Shown here: positions 1 to 7,319 of the stretch, piece after piece
How the letters are laid out: the number at the start of each line of letters is the position of its first letter
Numbering within the stretch: position 1 is the first letter of the stretch
Origin: Intestinimonas sp.
GTDB taxonomy: Bacteria; Bacillota; Clostridia; Oscillospirales; Oscillospiraceae
Assembly: GCA_022653075.1 (NCBI GenBank)
Contig: JALCSB010000003.1
Coordinates: 62,001-126,000 of the forward strand
Length of the DNA: 64,000 bases
Direction of reading: 5' to 3'
Position numbers and translations under genes: made by a program
The notes under the pieces: generated by a model
What the model saw: only the letters and a program-made list of their open reading frames with translations
Database searches by the model: none
Told to the model about the DNA's origin: nothing

Positions 1-597
1 GGATACTATGGCCAGAAGGTATGGCACTCTACTGACCGGTACCGCAGAGTGATATGGCAGTGCAACAGCAAATTTGATAACGAAAAGAGATGCGGCACTC
101 CAGTCCTTGATACCGATACCATTCAGGCCATGTTCATCAAGGCATATAACCAGCTGATGCATAAGCAAACGCAGGTAATTGCTGACTGTGAGCTCATGCG
201 CCGGAGCCTGACGGACTTCGATGCCCTTGATGCAGAAATTGCCCACCAGCTTGAGGAGACCGAAGTCGTGGCCGAGATGGTCAAGGCGGCGGTTAAGGAA
301 AACGCTTCTACCGCGCAATCGCAGGATGGATACTTAAAAAAATACAACAACCTAAATAAGCGCTATGAGGATGCGGTCAGTAAACTCGAAAAACTGAAGG
401 CCGAGCGAACCTTACGTCAGCAGCAGGACAAGGCTATGTCACTATTTATCCGAACGCTAAAAAAGAATCCGCTGGTTCTCGACAAATGGGACGACACCAT
501 CTGGACGGTCATGGTGGAGAAGGGTATCGTCCATCGAGATGGACATATCACCTTCGTATTCTACAACGGAACTGAAATTGAGGTCGGAGCTGAATAG
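1..597 (+). CDS. Large serine recombinase, C-terminal part (5' truncated by window edge)
   Basis: The frame is open from base 1, so this is the 3' part of a longer gene. The visible 198 residues begin with GYYGQKVWHSTDRYRRV, followed by WQCNS and RCGTP, which match the second half of the recombinase zinc beta-ribbon of large serine recombinases. A long charged coiled-coil region follows (about residues 45-145), then the short C-terminal beta segment typical of these enzymes. The catalytic resolvase domain must lie upstream, off the window. Such enzymes integrate and excise prophages or conjugative elements. The stretch is visibly poorer in GC than the genes to its right, as expected for acquired DNA. 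Being the last gene before core tRNA genes, it probably marks the edge of an integrated element. Family assignment is firm; activity cannot be judged from a fragment. Confidence 0.88.
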   Translation, partial: GYYGQKVWHSTDRYRRVIWQCNSKFDNEKRCGTPVLDTDTIQAMFIKAYNQLMHKQTQVIADCELMRRSLTDFDALDAEIAHQLEETEVVAEMVKAAVKENASTAQSQDGYLKKYNNLNKRYEDAVSKLEKLKAERTLRQQQDKAMSLFIRTLKKNPLVLDKWDDTIWTVMVEKGIVHRDGHITFVFYNGTEIEVGAE

Positions 598-612
598 GCT
601 CCGGCTTTTTCT
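585..612 (+). terminator. Possible terminator of the recombinase gene
   Basis: A 6-bp stem CGGAGC/GCTCCG with a 7-nt loop overlaps the recombinase stop codon and runs into GGCTTTTTCTTT. The stem is short, so termination may be weak. Confidence 0.45.
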
Positions 613-682
613 TTACTGATAAATAATTTAAAAGTGCACACGGTAACGACCTTTCGTTAAAAGGTTTAATCCGAAAAATATG

Positions 683-732
683 AAACAGGCCCTTCGGCAG
701 TGATTTGACCACCGCCGCAGAGCCTGTTTTCG
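683..732 (+). terminator. Hairpin with T-run between recombinase and tRNA-Pro
   Basis: AAACAGGC (683-690) pairs with GCCTGTTT (722-729) around a 31-nt loop and is followed by TTTT. It may be a second terminator for the rightward recombinase transcript or a remnant of the element end. No gene is visible in 598-830. Confidence 0.35.
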
Positions 733-770
733 TTAGAAAGTATTGAGGAAGCCTTGTAAATAGGCACTTT

Positions 771-829
771 TTCAATAAAAAACTGAACGCCTATCCCGAT
801 ACACATTGTATCAAAATAGGCGTTCAGTT
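771..829 (-). terminator. Terminator of tRNA-Pro transcript
   Basis: Perfect 14-bp arms (781-794 and 816-829, AACTGAACGCCTAT and complement) lie just past the 3' end of the tRNA. Read on the minus strand they are followed by TTTTATTG, a rho-independent terminator. Confidence 0.8.
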
Positions 830-830
830 A

Positions 831-906
831 TGGTCCGAGTGACAGGGTTCGAACCTGCGGCCTGATGGTCCCAAACCACCCGCGCTACCAACTGCGCTAC
901 ACCCGG
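831..906 (-). tRNA. tRNA-Pro (anticodon UGG)
   Basis: The reverse complement folds as a cloverleaf: acceptor CCGGGTG/CACTCGG with one G-U pair, D stem GCGC, anticodon loop TTTGGGA with anticodon TGG, and the T arm with GGTTCGAACC. The discriminator is A and CCA is encoded (833-831). Its own promoter lies at 997-1025 and a strong terminator follows, so it is a single-gene transcript. Confidence 0.95.
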
Positions 907-996
907 TTATCTTCAAATTTGCAACATCTTTACGTTTCTATTCTTCACTCTGCATGAGCCAGAACATGGATCATCCCTTCTCAAAACGTGCTTTTT

Positions 997-1025
997 AGTA
1001 TACTAGATTTTCTTTCACTTTGCAA
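997..1025 (-). promoter_or_regulatory. Sigma-A promoter for tRNA-Pro
   Basis: On the minus strand TTGCAA (1025-1020), a 17-bp spacer and TATACT (1002-997) form a good sigma-A promoter about 90 bp upstream of tRNA-Pro. The 301-bp stretch 907-1207 otherwise holds only this promoter, its leader and the tRNA-Tyr terminator. No convincing protein gene is seen there. Confidence 0.7.
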
Positions 1026-1176
1026 GCAAAACCTGCCGCTTTGTCCGCAGTTCCCATATTCAGGACTTTTATAGAACAAATGTTCTTTTTTTGCGTATTA
1101 GTTGTATTGACGACGGATATGGACCGTGCTATGATAAGCATAAATCGAACAAAAGTTCTATTCTGGAATTCGCCGA

Positions 1177-1207
1177 AAGAAAAACCTCTCACAAATGTGA
1201 GAGGTTT
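1177..1207 (-). terminator. Terminator of tRNA-Thr/tRNA-Tyr transcript
   Basis: A 13-bp stem (AAAACCTCTCACA with its complement, 2-nt loop) directly follows the encoded CCA of tRNA-Tyr. On the minus strand it ends in TTTTTCTTTC. Confidence 0.85.
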
Positions 1208-1292
1208 TGGTGGAGGAGGATGGATTCGAACCATCGAAGTCGACGACAACAGATTTACAGTCTGCCCCCTTTGGCCACTCGGGAACTCCTCC
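1208..1292 (-). tRNA. tRNA-Tyr (anticodon GUA)
   Basis: The 85-nt length with a long variable arm fits a class II tRNA-Tyr. The acceptor GGAGGAG/CTCCTCC is followed by discriminator A and encoded CCA. The anticodon loop reads CTGTAAA (GTA). The T loop GGTTCGAATCC is canonical. It is cotranscribed with tRNA-Thr, 8 bp upstream. Confidence 0.95.
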
Positions 1293-1300
1293 AGATGAAA

Positions 1301-1376
1301 TGGAGCTGGTGGACGGATTTGAACCCCCGACCTGCTGATTACAAATCAGCTGCTCTACCAACTGAGCTACACCAGC
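1301..1376 (-). tRNA. tRNA-Thr (anticodon UGU)
   Basis: Cloverleaf of 76 nt: acceptor GCTGGTG paired with CACCAGC, D arm AGCTCAGTTGGTAGAGC, anticodon loop TTTGTAA (TGT), T arm GGTTCAAATCC, discriminator T and encoded CCA. First gene of a two-tRNA unit driven by the promoter at 1403-1431. Confidence 0.95.
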
Positions 1377-1402
1377 ATTATGTCTCGTCCACAGCAACGG
1401 TT

Positions 1403-1431
1403 ATTTTAGCAGACTGGAGGTGAATTGTCAA
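1403..1431 (-). promoter_or_regulatory. Sigma-A promoter for tRNA-Thr-Tyr
   Basis: Minus strand TTGACA (1431-1426), 17-bp spacer, TAAAAT (1408-1403), ending 27 bp before the tRNA-Thr 5' end. Confidence 0.8.
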
Positions 1432-1509
1432 CAAGAAATTTAAAAAACTTCTACAGGACTGTCGAATGACGGGTAAGACAGAACGGCACGCGCAGAGGAG
1501 GTATTTACC

Positions 1510-1698
1510 ATACAGGACATACGAACCAACCCGCTGCGTGACAGGCAGCGGGAGCCCGTGTTGGGGCACTGCTGCCTATGCGGCGGCGAGCTTTACCGCT
1601 GGGACAAGCCCATCCACACGCCGCGCGGACTGCTTTGCCCACAATGCGCTGGTAAGGAAAAAGGAGGATACAAACCACAGACCTATGACCTTATTTGA
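1510..1698 (+). CDS. Small zinc-ribbon-like protein with an apparent ATA start
   Basis: The 62-codon frame contains HCCLCGGELYRW and LLCPQCAG, two CxxC knuckles about 22 residues apart that suggest a structural zinc site. The frame is open only from 1477, after an in-frame TAA at 1474-1476. No ATG, GTG or TTG occurs before the conserved part. The only start-like codon is ATA at 1510, about 8 nt after a strong GAGGAGG. The gene overlaps the start of the next one at 1685, as in a translationally coupled set. It could use a non-canonical start, have lost its start by mutation, or contain a sequence error. Function unknown; position before a sigma-4-like protein suggests a small regulator. Confidence 0.5.
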   Translation: MQDIRTNPLRDRQREPVLGHCCLCGGELYRWDKPIHTPRGLLCPQCAGKEKGGYKPQTYDLI

Positions 1699-1921
1699 AT
1701 TATCGAAGGAATACGAGGCCGGAGCGGCGGCTCTGTACAAACGGCTAGACGAACTGCGAGCGCTTTTTTCCGCTTCCAACGTGTGCCAGCGGGAACGCGA
1801 CCTGCTGGAAGCCCGAATCCGGACCTTGCAAAGCATGTATACTGACATGCGGCAGCTCGCCGTGCTGACACGGCGCTACTATGAAAGGGGGTATTACCGG
1901 AATGCCCGGTACACGTTATAG
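1685..1921 (+). CDS. Small uncharacterised protein (78 aa)
   Basis: Encodes an acidic/basic helical protein starting MTLFELSKEYEAGAAALYKR, predicted almost entirely alpha-helical with heptad-like Leu/Ala spacing (about residues 1-60) and an arginine/tyrosine-rich end. No recognised domain. The best ribosome site, AAGGAGG at 1661-1667, is 17 nt upstream, longer than usual, so translation may depend on coupling to the overlapping upstream frame (stop at 1696-1698). The next gene starts inside its 3' end (1902). Overlaps on both sides argue for one operon with the HTH protein. Function unknown. Confidence 0.6.
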   Translation: MTLFELSKEYEAGAAALYKRLDELRALFSASNVCQRERDLLEARIRTLQSMYTDMRQLAVLTRRYYERGYYRNARYTL

Positions 1922-2222
1922 ACGGGGAGGCGCCTTTGCCGCCGATATGGCGGTCTACGCCCGGGAGATGGCGGAGGACAACAGCACCCAGATCAGCAGG
2001 CTGCGGCACAACCTGGTCCGCGCATTACAGCAGGAGGTGACGTCGCGGCAGCGGCAGTATCTATTGCTGTACTATGGGCGGCAGATCAACATGACCGAGA
2101 TCGGCCGCCAGCTTGGCGTAGATAAGTCCACCGTTTCCCGCACCATTAAGCGCGGAGAAGAACGGCTGCGCCGTTGTCTTCGGTTTGGTGCCGCCAATCT
2201 ATTGGAGGAAGATAGCATCTAA
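1902..2222 (+). CDS. Sigma-70 region 4-like HTH protein
   Basis: The 106-residue product ends in a clear region-4-type helix-turn-helix: ALQQEVTSRQRQYLLLYY followed by MTEIGRQLGVDKSTVSRTIK and ERLRRCL. There is no region 2, so it cannot act as a full sigma factor; similar short proteins serve as phage or mobile-element regulators or anti/co-sigma factors. The start at 1902 is preferred to an in-frame ATG at 1881 because AAAGGGGG (1884-1890) sits at correct distance. It follows two small overlapping genes and precedes rpoN, which has its own promoter. Target unknown. Confidence 0.8.
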   Translation: MPGTRYRRGGAFAADMAVYAREMAEDNSTQISRLRHNLVRALQQEVTSRQRQYLLLYYGRQINMTEIGRQLGVDKSTVSRTIKRGEERLRRCLRFGAANLLEEDSI

Positions 2223-2257
2223 TTGCGTCGTTCCGCCCGGAGTCCCGGGGCATATGA

Positions 2258-2286
2258 TTGAATTTTGTCGTACGGTATGTTATGAT
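2258..2286 (+). promoter_or_regulatory. Sigma-A promoter for rpoN
   Basis: TTGAAT (2258-2263), 17-bp spacer, TATGAT (2281-2286), 42 bp before the rpoN start codon. Confidence 0.75.
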
Positions 2287-2327
2287 AAAAAAAACAAAAG
2301 ATATGTAGACGGGAGGGAGGATACTCT

Positions 2328-3692
2328 ATGGAACTGGATTTATCAATAAAACAGACACAGACGCTTTCGCCGCAGATGATGCAGTCCATGGCTATCCTTC
2401 AGATGGGCTCTCAGGAGCTGCTGGAATATATTGAGGAGCAGGTTCAGGAAAACCCGGTCCTGGAAACATCGGAGATTCCTCCCAATGAACAGGAAAGTAA
2501 CGTCCTTCAGCGAAAACTGGAATGGCTGGAATCCACGGATGCGCAGAACCGCTACTACTACCAGCAGGATAGCGAAGATCAGAACGACCCTATCTCTAAT
2601 TACGGTACCACCCAGGAGGTGGAAGACAACCTCTATCTGTACGTGGCCTCTCAGCTGAGCGGCATCACGCTGGAAAAGGGGCTGAAGCAGGCCTGCTCTT
2701 ACTTGATCGAGAGTCTGGATCAGAACGGCTGGCTGGATGAGAGCGTGGAAGACCTGGCCTCTCAGATAGGCTGCCCCACAGCCCTGATGGAGCAGGCCCT
2801 GCATGTGGTGCAGTCCCTGGAACCTGCCGGCATCGCGGCCCGAGGCCTGTCAGAATGTTTAGTCTTACAGCTGAAGCGGCGGGGCGGGGACAACACGCTG
2901 GCTTTGGCTATCGCAAGGGACTACCTGGACCCGCTCAGTAAAAACCGCTATGCCTTTATCGCCAAAAGCCTAAATGCAACCTGTGAGCAAACACGGGCCG
3001 CCTGCGAGCAGATCCGCAGTCTGAATCCCAGGCCCGGTACCGGCTTTTCCGCAAGAGAAAATCTCACCTACATTAACCCCGATATCTTTGTCATTAATTT
3101 TCCAGACTACTTTGAAGTGCTGACCAACGATTATTTTTTCCCCAATCTCAGCGTCAGCAACTATTATTGCAGGATGCTCCGCGAGAGCAGCGACAACGAG
3201 GTTCGTGACTATCTGACCGGCAAGGTACGGCAGGCAAAGTGGGTGGTCCACAGCATTGAGCAGCGGCGCTCCACCTTGATGAAATGTGCCGAAACCCTGT
3301 TGCAGTTACAGCAGGATTTTTTCCGCCACGGGCATGGCCATCTCCATCCCATGACACTGGCCGATGTGGCCGGCCGTATTGGTGTCCATGAGTCCACTGT
3401 CAGTCGGGCTGTCAAGGATAAGTACCTTCAGTGCAGCAATGGAGTCTATCCGCTGAACTATTTCTTCTCCCGCAGTCTGGGCGACGGGGGCGGAGACACC
3501 TCCTCTCCTGATTTTGCCAAGGCTATCCTGAAAAAACTGATCGCCGAGGAGAATAAAAAGAAACCGCTTTCCGACCAAAAGCTGTGTCAGATTATGGCGG
3601 AGCGGGGATGCACGCTCTCCCGTCGTACCGTGGCAAAATATCGGGATGAACTGCATATTCCCTGCACAACGGGAAGGAAGCAATATGAATAG
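2328..3692 (+). CDS. rpoN: RNA polymerase sigma-54 factor RpoN
   Basis: The 454-aa protein shows the full sigma-54 plan. The glutamine/leucine-rich region I (LSIKQTQTLSPQMMQSMAIL, residues 4-23) binds activators. An acidic linker follows (about 45-95), then the core-binding domain. A helix-turn-helix sits near 340-365 (MTLADVAGRIGVHESTVSRA). The RpoN box is seen as LSRRTVAKYRDEL near residue 437. Length is normal for Firmicutes. GGGAGGGAGG upstream fits the ATG. It directs -24/-12 promoters that need AAA+ enhancer-binding activators; no such activator gene lies in this window. A HAD phosphatase gene follows 69 bp later, possibly by read-through. Confidence 0.97.
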   Translation: MELDLSIKQTQTLSPQMMQSMAILQMGSQELLEYIEEQVQENPVLETSEIPPNEQESNVLQRKLEWLESTDAQNRYYYQQDSEDQNDPISNYGTTQEVEDNLYLYVASQLSGITLEKGLKQACSYLIESLDQNGWLDESVEDLASQIGCPTALMEQALHVVQSLEPAGIAARGLSECLVLQLKRRGGDNTLALAIARDYLDPLSKNRYAFIAKSLNATCEQTRAACEQIRSLNPRPGTGFSARENLTYINPDIFVINFPDYFEVLTNDYFFPNLSVSNYYCRMLRESSDNEVRDYLTGKVRQAKWVVHSIEQRRSTLMKCAETLLQLQQDFFRHGHGHLHPMTLADVAGRIGVHESTVSRAVKDKYLQCSNGVYPLNYFFSRSLGDGGGDTSSPDFAKAILKKLIAEENKKKPLSDQKLCQIMAERGCTLSRRTVAKYRDELHIPCTTGRKQYE

Positions 3693-3761
3693 CATCCCAT
3701 ATGTATGCGGGAGGAGCGGCGCGGCCGTCCCTCCCGTCCTGTATCCATGGAAGGAGACAAT

Positions 3762-4412
3762 ATGGATTATAAAGCTGTAATTTTTGACTTTGATTATACT
3801 CTAGGTGATGCAACCGAGGCAATTTTGGCCGGATTTACCTATGGCATGACTTCCATGGGCTATCTGGCTCCCGAACGGGAAACCGTTCGGCAGACCGTAG
3901 GCATGCTGCTGGAGGACGCCTACACCAAGCTCACCGGAGACACCGACCCGGAACATCGGGACCAGTTCCGTACACTGTTTTCCAGCGTGGCGCGCCCCAT
4001 GCAGGCTGCGAATACACCGCTATGCACCGGTGCCTCCGAGCTGCTGCATGGACTCCGGAACGTGGGTGCCGCCACCGGCATCGTCAGCACCAAGCACACC
4101 ACCACCCTGAACACCATTCTTGCCCAGCACCGGCTAAACGGCCTTCTCTCTTTCGTCATTGGCGGTGATATGGTGAAATCGCCCAAACCCGACCCGGAGG
4201 GATTACGGACCGGTATCCGTCTGTTGGGCCTTACGCCAAATCAAATTCTCTACTGCGGAGACACGGTAATTGATGCGGAGACCGCCCGGAATGCCAGCGT
4301 CAACTTCTGCGCCGTGCTGAACGGCACCACACCGGCAGAGGCGTTCTCTCCCTACTCATGCCGTCACATCGCCCCGAATTTGCCCGACCTTCAGCGCTGG
4401 CTTAACCTATAA
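3762..4412 (+). CDS. HAD-superfamily hydrolase, phosphoglycolate phosphatase-like
   Basis: The 216-aa product begins MDYKAVIFDFDYTLGDAT, with HAD motif I DxDxT (D9, D11). Motif II is in GIVSTKHTTT and motif III/IV in KSPKPDPEGL and LYCGDTVIDAETARNA. A helical cap lies between motifs I and II, as in the PGP/beta-phosphoglucomutase subfamily. It should remove phosphate from a small metabolite by a phospho-aspartate intermediate; the substrate cannot be read from sequence. GGAAGGAG 8-14 nt upstream fixes the start; longer in-frame starts lack a ribosome site. It follows rpoN and ends at a strong terminator, so may be cotranscribed with rpoN. Confidence 0.9.
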   Translation: MDYKAVIFDFDYTLGDATEAILAGFTYGMTSMGYLAPERETVRQTVGMLLEDAYTKLTGDTDPEHRDQFRTLFSSVARPMQAANTPLCTGASELLHGLRNVGAATGIVSTKHTTTLNTILAQHRLNGLLSFVIGGDMVKSPKPDPEGLRTGIRLLGLTPNQILYCGDTVIDAETARNASVNFCAVLNGTTPAEAFSPYSCRHIAPNLPDLQRWLNL

Positions 4413-4442
4413 TTTATAAGTCTACAGTTCAGCATCTATGCC

Positions 4443-4488
4443 AAAGCACGCCGTCTGTTTCATTTATGAAACAGACGGCGTGCTTTTT
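4443..4488 (+). terminator. Strong terminator after the HAD gene
   Basis: Perfect 21-bp arms (4443-4463, 4466-4486) around GCACGCCGTCTG end in TTTTT. It separates the rpoN unit from the phosphate operon. Confidence 0.9.
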
Positions 4489-4549
4489 ACAAATGGGAAG
4501 ATAATCCGCTCAACTATTACTATTTCTATGATTCAAGGGAAAACTTTAT

Positions 4550-4606
4550 TTTACAAACCCTTTACAATTGACGGAAGGACAACTTTACAAAAGGACGGTA
4601 TATTGT
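4550..4606 (+). promoter_or_regulatory. PHO-box-like direct repeats and promoter of the pst operon
   Basis: TTTACA occurs at 4550-4555, 4561-4566 and 4584-4589, that is at 11- and 23-bp intervals, all on one helical face. This matches the spaced TTWACA-type direct repeats bound by PhoB/PhoP in Firmicutes. TATATT/TATTGT (4599-4606) is a likely -10. The operon encodes its own PhoB/PhoR, so autoregulation under phosphate limitation is inferred. Confidence 0.65.
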
Positions 4607-4649
4607 AAAGTGGTTTGAATATTAGAAAATAATGAACGGAGAATTTTTA

Positions 4650-5498
4650 ATGATGAAAAAGAAATCTCTTGCTCTGCTGTGTTCCCTGATGCTGTGCGCG
4701 GGCCTTTTAGCCGGTTGCGGTAACAATGCCGCGTCTACCTCCTCCGCATCCCCGTCCGGGGCCGCCCTGAGCGGGACCGTCTCCACCAATGGCTCCACCT
4801 CCATGGAAAAAGTTATCGGCGCTCTGAACGAGACCTTTATGTACAACCACTCCGGCGTCACCGTCACCTATGATCCCACCGGTTCCGGCACCGGCATCAC
4901 CGCCGTGGCGGAAGGCCGTGCGGACATCGGCCTGGCCAGCCGGGATTTGAAGGACGATGAGAAGGCCACACTAACCCAGACCGTACTGGCCAAGGACGGA
5001 ATTGCCATCATCGTAAACACCCAAAATCCTGTATCGGATCTGTCCCTGGAGCAAATTACCGAACTTTTTACCGGCGTGATTAGCAATTGGAGCCAGGTGG
5101 GTGGTGCCGATGCCCAGGTAGTGCTGATCGGCCGGGAGGCCGGTTCCGGGACCAGAGATGGTTTTGAATCGATCACGGAGACGAAGGATTCCTGCCAGTA
5201 CAAGCAGGAACTCAACTCCACCGGCGGTGTAATCGAAGCGGTCAAAAACAATCCCGACGCCATTGGGTATGCCTCTCTGGCCTCGGTCAACGACTCGGTG
5301 AAAACTCTGACCGTGGGCGGTGTGACCCCCACTGCGGGGACCGTAAAGGATGGAACCTACAAAATTCAGCGTGACTTCATCCTGGCCACCCGTACCGGGG
5401 AAACCTTGTCCGATGCCGCACAGGCCTACTTTGATTTCATCACCAGCGCTGACGCAACCGATATTATCACTGCTGCCGGCGCCGTACCTGTGGCATGA
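4650..5498 (+). CDS. pstS: Phosphate ABC transporter substrate-binding lipoprotein PstS
   Basis: The 282-aa product has a lipoprotein signal peptide with lipobox LLAGC (Cys about 25) and a Ser/Ala-rich linker. The phosphate-binding core includes STNGSTSMEKVI, TYDPTGSGTGI and GREAGSGTRDGF, the loops that contact phosphate. It captures phosphate outside the membrane for PstCA. CGGAGA 8 nt before ATG 4650 supports this start rather than 4632. First gene of pstSCAB-phoU-phoB-phoR; the next gene overlaps its stop by 4 bp (ATGA). Expression should follow the PHO-box repeats upstream. Confidence 0.96.
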   Translation: MMKKKSLALLCSLMLCAGLLAGCGNNAASTSSASPSGAALSGTVSTNGSTSMEKVIGALNETFMYNHSGVTVTYDPTGSGTGITAVAEGRADIGLASRDLKDDEKATLTQTVLAKDGIAIIVNTQNPVSDLSLEQITELFTGVISNWSQVGGADAQVVLIGREAGSGTRDGFESITETKDSCQYKQELNSTGGVIEAVKNNPDAIGYASLASVNDSVKTLTVGGVTPTAGTVKDGTYKIQRDFILATRTGETLSDAAQAYFDFITSADATDIITAAGAVPVA

Positions 5499-6418
5499 GT
5501 ATGAACATTCTCTCTATTCCAACCCATTTCAAGGGGTCTTTCGGGCGTCAGAAGCACGTCCGAAAGGCCCTGGAGCGTGTGATGCACGGTATCTTTTTTT
5601 TCTTCGGTATCGTGGCGGTGGGTTTTGTTCTGCTTATCAGCGCCTACCTCATTTTTTCCGGACTGCCCGCCATTCGTGAAATCGGGCTTCGCAACTTTTT
5701 GTTCGGCACGGTGTGGAAATCCACCGCCGCCCAACCGGAATTCGGTATTCTCCCCTTTTTGCTGACTTCTGTCTACGGTACCGCCGGTGCCATGCTGGTC
5801 GGGGTTCCCGTGGGATTTATGACGGCCATGTTTCTCTCCAAAGTCGCACCAAGGCCCCTGGCTGCCATCGTGCGGCCGGCGGTGGATCTGCTGGCCGGTA
5901 TCCCCTCCGTGGTCTACGGCCTGATCGGCATGATTGTTCTGGTACCCACGATCCGCTCGGTATTTGACCTGTCGGACGGCGCGTGTCTGCTGGCCGCCAT
6001 TCTGGTGCTGGCCATTATGATTTTGCCCTCCATCGTAAGCGTATCGGAAACCGCACTCAACGCCGTTCCCAAAGAATATGAGGATGCCTCCCTGGCTCTG
6101 GGCGCTACCGAAATCGAAACTTATTTCCGCGTCTCCGCGCCTGCCGCCAAAAGCGGTATCGCCGCCGCCATCGTGCTGGGCATTGGCCGTGCCATCGGGG
6201 AAGCCATGGCCATTCTTATGGTGGCCGGAAACGTGGCCAACATGCCTACCCTCTTCAGCTCCGTCACTTTCTTGACCACCGCCATTGCCAAGGAGATGTC
6301 CTATTCCAGCGGCCTGCAGCGTCAGGCGCTGTTCTCCATCGCGTTGGTTCTCTTTCTTTTCATCATGCTCATCAACATCGGACTTAATCTGCTGCTCAAG
6401 CGGGGCAAGGAGGGATAA
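5495..6418 (+). CDS. pstC: Phosphate ABC transporter permease PstC
   Basis: 307-aa inner-membrane permease with about six membrane segments and the ABC-permease EAA loop (ALGATEIETYFRVSAPAAKSGI, within residues 200-222). The pattern FGILPFLLTSVYGTAGAML and GIPSVVYGLIG is typical of PstC. It forms the channel with PstA and is energised by PstB. The start overlaps the pstS stop by 4 bp, indicating coupling. A second ATG two codons downstream is an equally possible start. Confidence 0.95.
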   Translation: MSMNILSIPTHFKGSFGRQKHVRKALERVMHGIFFFFGIVAVGFVLLISAYLIFSGLPAIREIGLRNFLFGTVWKSTAAQPEFGILPFLLTSVYGTAGAMLVGVPVGFMTAMFLSKVAPRPLAAIVRPAVDLLAGIPSVVYGLIGMIVLVPTIRSVFDLSDGACLLAAILVLAIMILPSIVSVSETALNAVPKEYEDASLALGATEIETYFRVSAPAAKSGIAAAIVLGIGRAIGEAMAILMVAGNVANMPTLFSSVTFLTTAIAKEMSYSSGLQRQALFSIALVLFLFIMLINIGLNLLLKRGKEG

Positions 6419-6421
6419 ACT

Positions 6422-7315
6422 ATGCCTGAACATTACGCACCCGTTAAAATGGAGCCGCTTTCCGGCAGGCGAAAAGTATTTAACCGGAGTCTGCATGTCC
6501 TGCTGTACCTCTGTGCCGCTTTTACCTGCATTCTGCTGGTGGGTATCATCGGTTACATCTTTTATCGTGGCCTGCCCAATATCACCTGGAAGCTGCTGTC
6601 CACCAAACCCAGCTATTTAAGCGACAGTATCGGCATCCTGCCCAATTTGATGAGTACCCTCTATCTTGTCGTCTTCACGCTGCTAATCGTCCTGCCCCTG
6701 GGGGTGGGAGCCGCCATCTATCTCACAGAATATGCGAAAAACCGCCGCCTGGTGGCCGTTATCGAATTTGCCACCGAGACGCTCACCGGTATTCCCTCCA
6801 TTTTATTCGGCTTGGTTGGCATGCTGTTTTTCTGCCAGTTCTGCTCTCTGGGGACCTCCCTCCGGGCAGGCGCATTCACGCTGGTCATGATGATCCTGCC
6901 CACCATTGTGCGCACCACGCAGGAGAGTCTCAAGGCCGTCCCGCAGAGTTACCGGGAGGGTGCTCTGGGGCTGGGCAGCGGCAAGTGGCACATGATTCGC
7001 ACCGTGGTGCTTCCCTGCTCCACCGACGGCATTGTGACGGGTTGCATCCTGGCTGTGGGGCGTATCGTAGGCGAATCGGCCGCTCTCCTTTTTACCGCTG
7101 GCCTGGCCCACTCTCTCTCCGGTTTTTTCCAAGCACTCAGCACCCCGGGCGCCACGCTTACTGTCGCCCTTTACGTCTATGTCACGGAGCGCGGTGAAAC
7201 CGACGTGGGGTTCGCCATCGCCGCCATTCTTATGATTCTCACCCTCCTCATCAATCTTGCCGCCGGCCTGATCGGCAGATGGCTGGGAAAAGCCAGCCAC
7301 GGAAGGAGTGCATAA
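6422..7315 (+). CDS. pstA: Phosphate ABC transporter permease PstA
   Basis: 297-aa permease with one N-terminal membrane segment and five in the core. Seen are [28 protein letters not shown] and the EAA loop [23 protein letters not shown]. Paralogous to PstC, with which it makes the heterodimeric channel. Starts 3 bp after pstC and its end abuts the pstB ribosome site, so the four transport genes are one translational unit. Confidence 0.95.
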   Translation: MPEHYAPVKMEPLSGRRKVFNRSLHVLLYLCAAFTCILLVGIIGYIFYRGLPNITWKLLSTKPSYLSDSIGILPNLMSTLYLVVFTLLIVLPLGVGAAIYLTEYAKNRRLVAVIEFATETLTGIPSILFGLVGMLFFCQFCSLGTSLRAGAFTLVMMILPTIVRTTQESLKAVPQSYREGALGLGSGKWHMIRTVVLPCSTDGIVTGCILAVGRIVGESAALLFTAGLAHSLSGFFQALSTPGATLTVALYVYVTERGETDVGFAIAAILMILTLLINLAAGLIGRWLGKASHGRSA

Positions 7316-7319
7316 TAAT

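Noticed and set aside
831-906. tRNA-Pro as the attachment site of the left-hand element
   Set aside because: Large serine recombinases rarely use tRNA 3' ends, and no duplicated tRNA fragment is visible in 598-830.
5426-6496. 356-codon minus-strand frame over pstC
   Set aside because: Antisense shadow of a clear membrane permease; product is His/Gly-rich and lacks a start with ribosome site.
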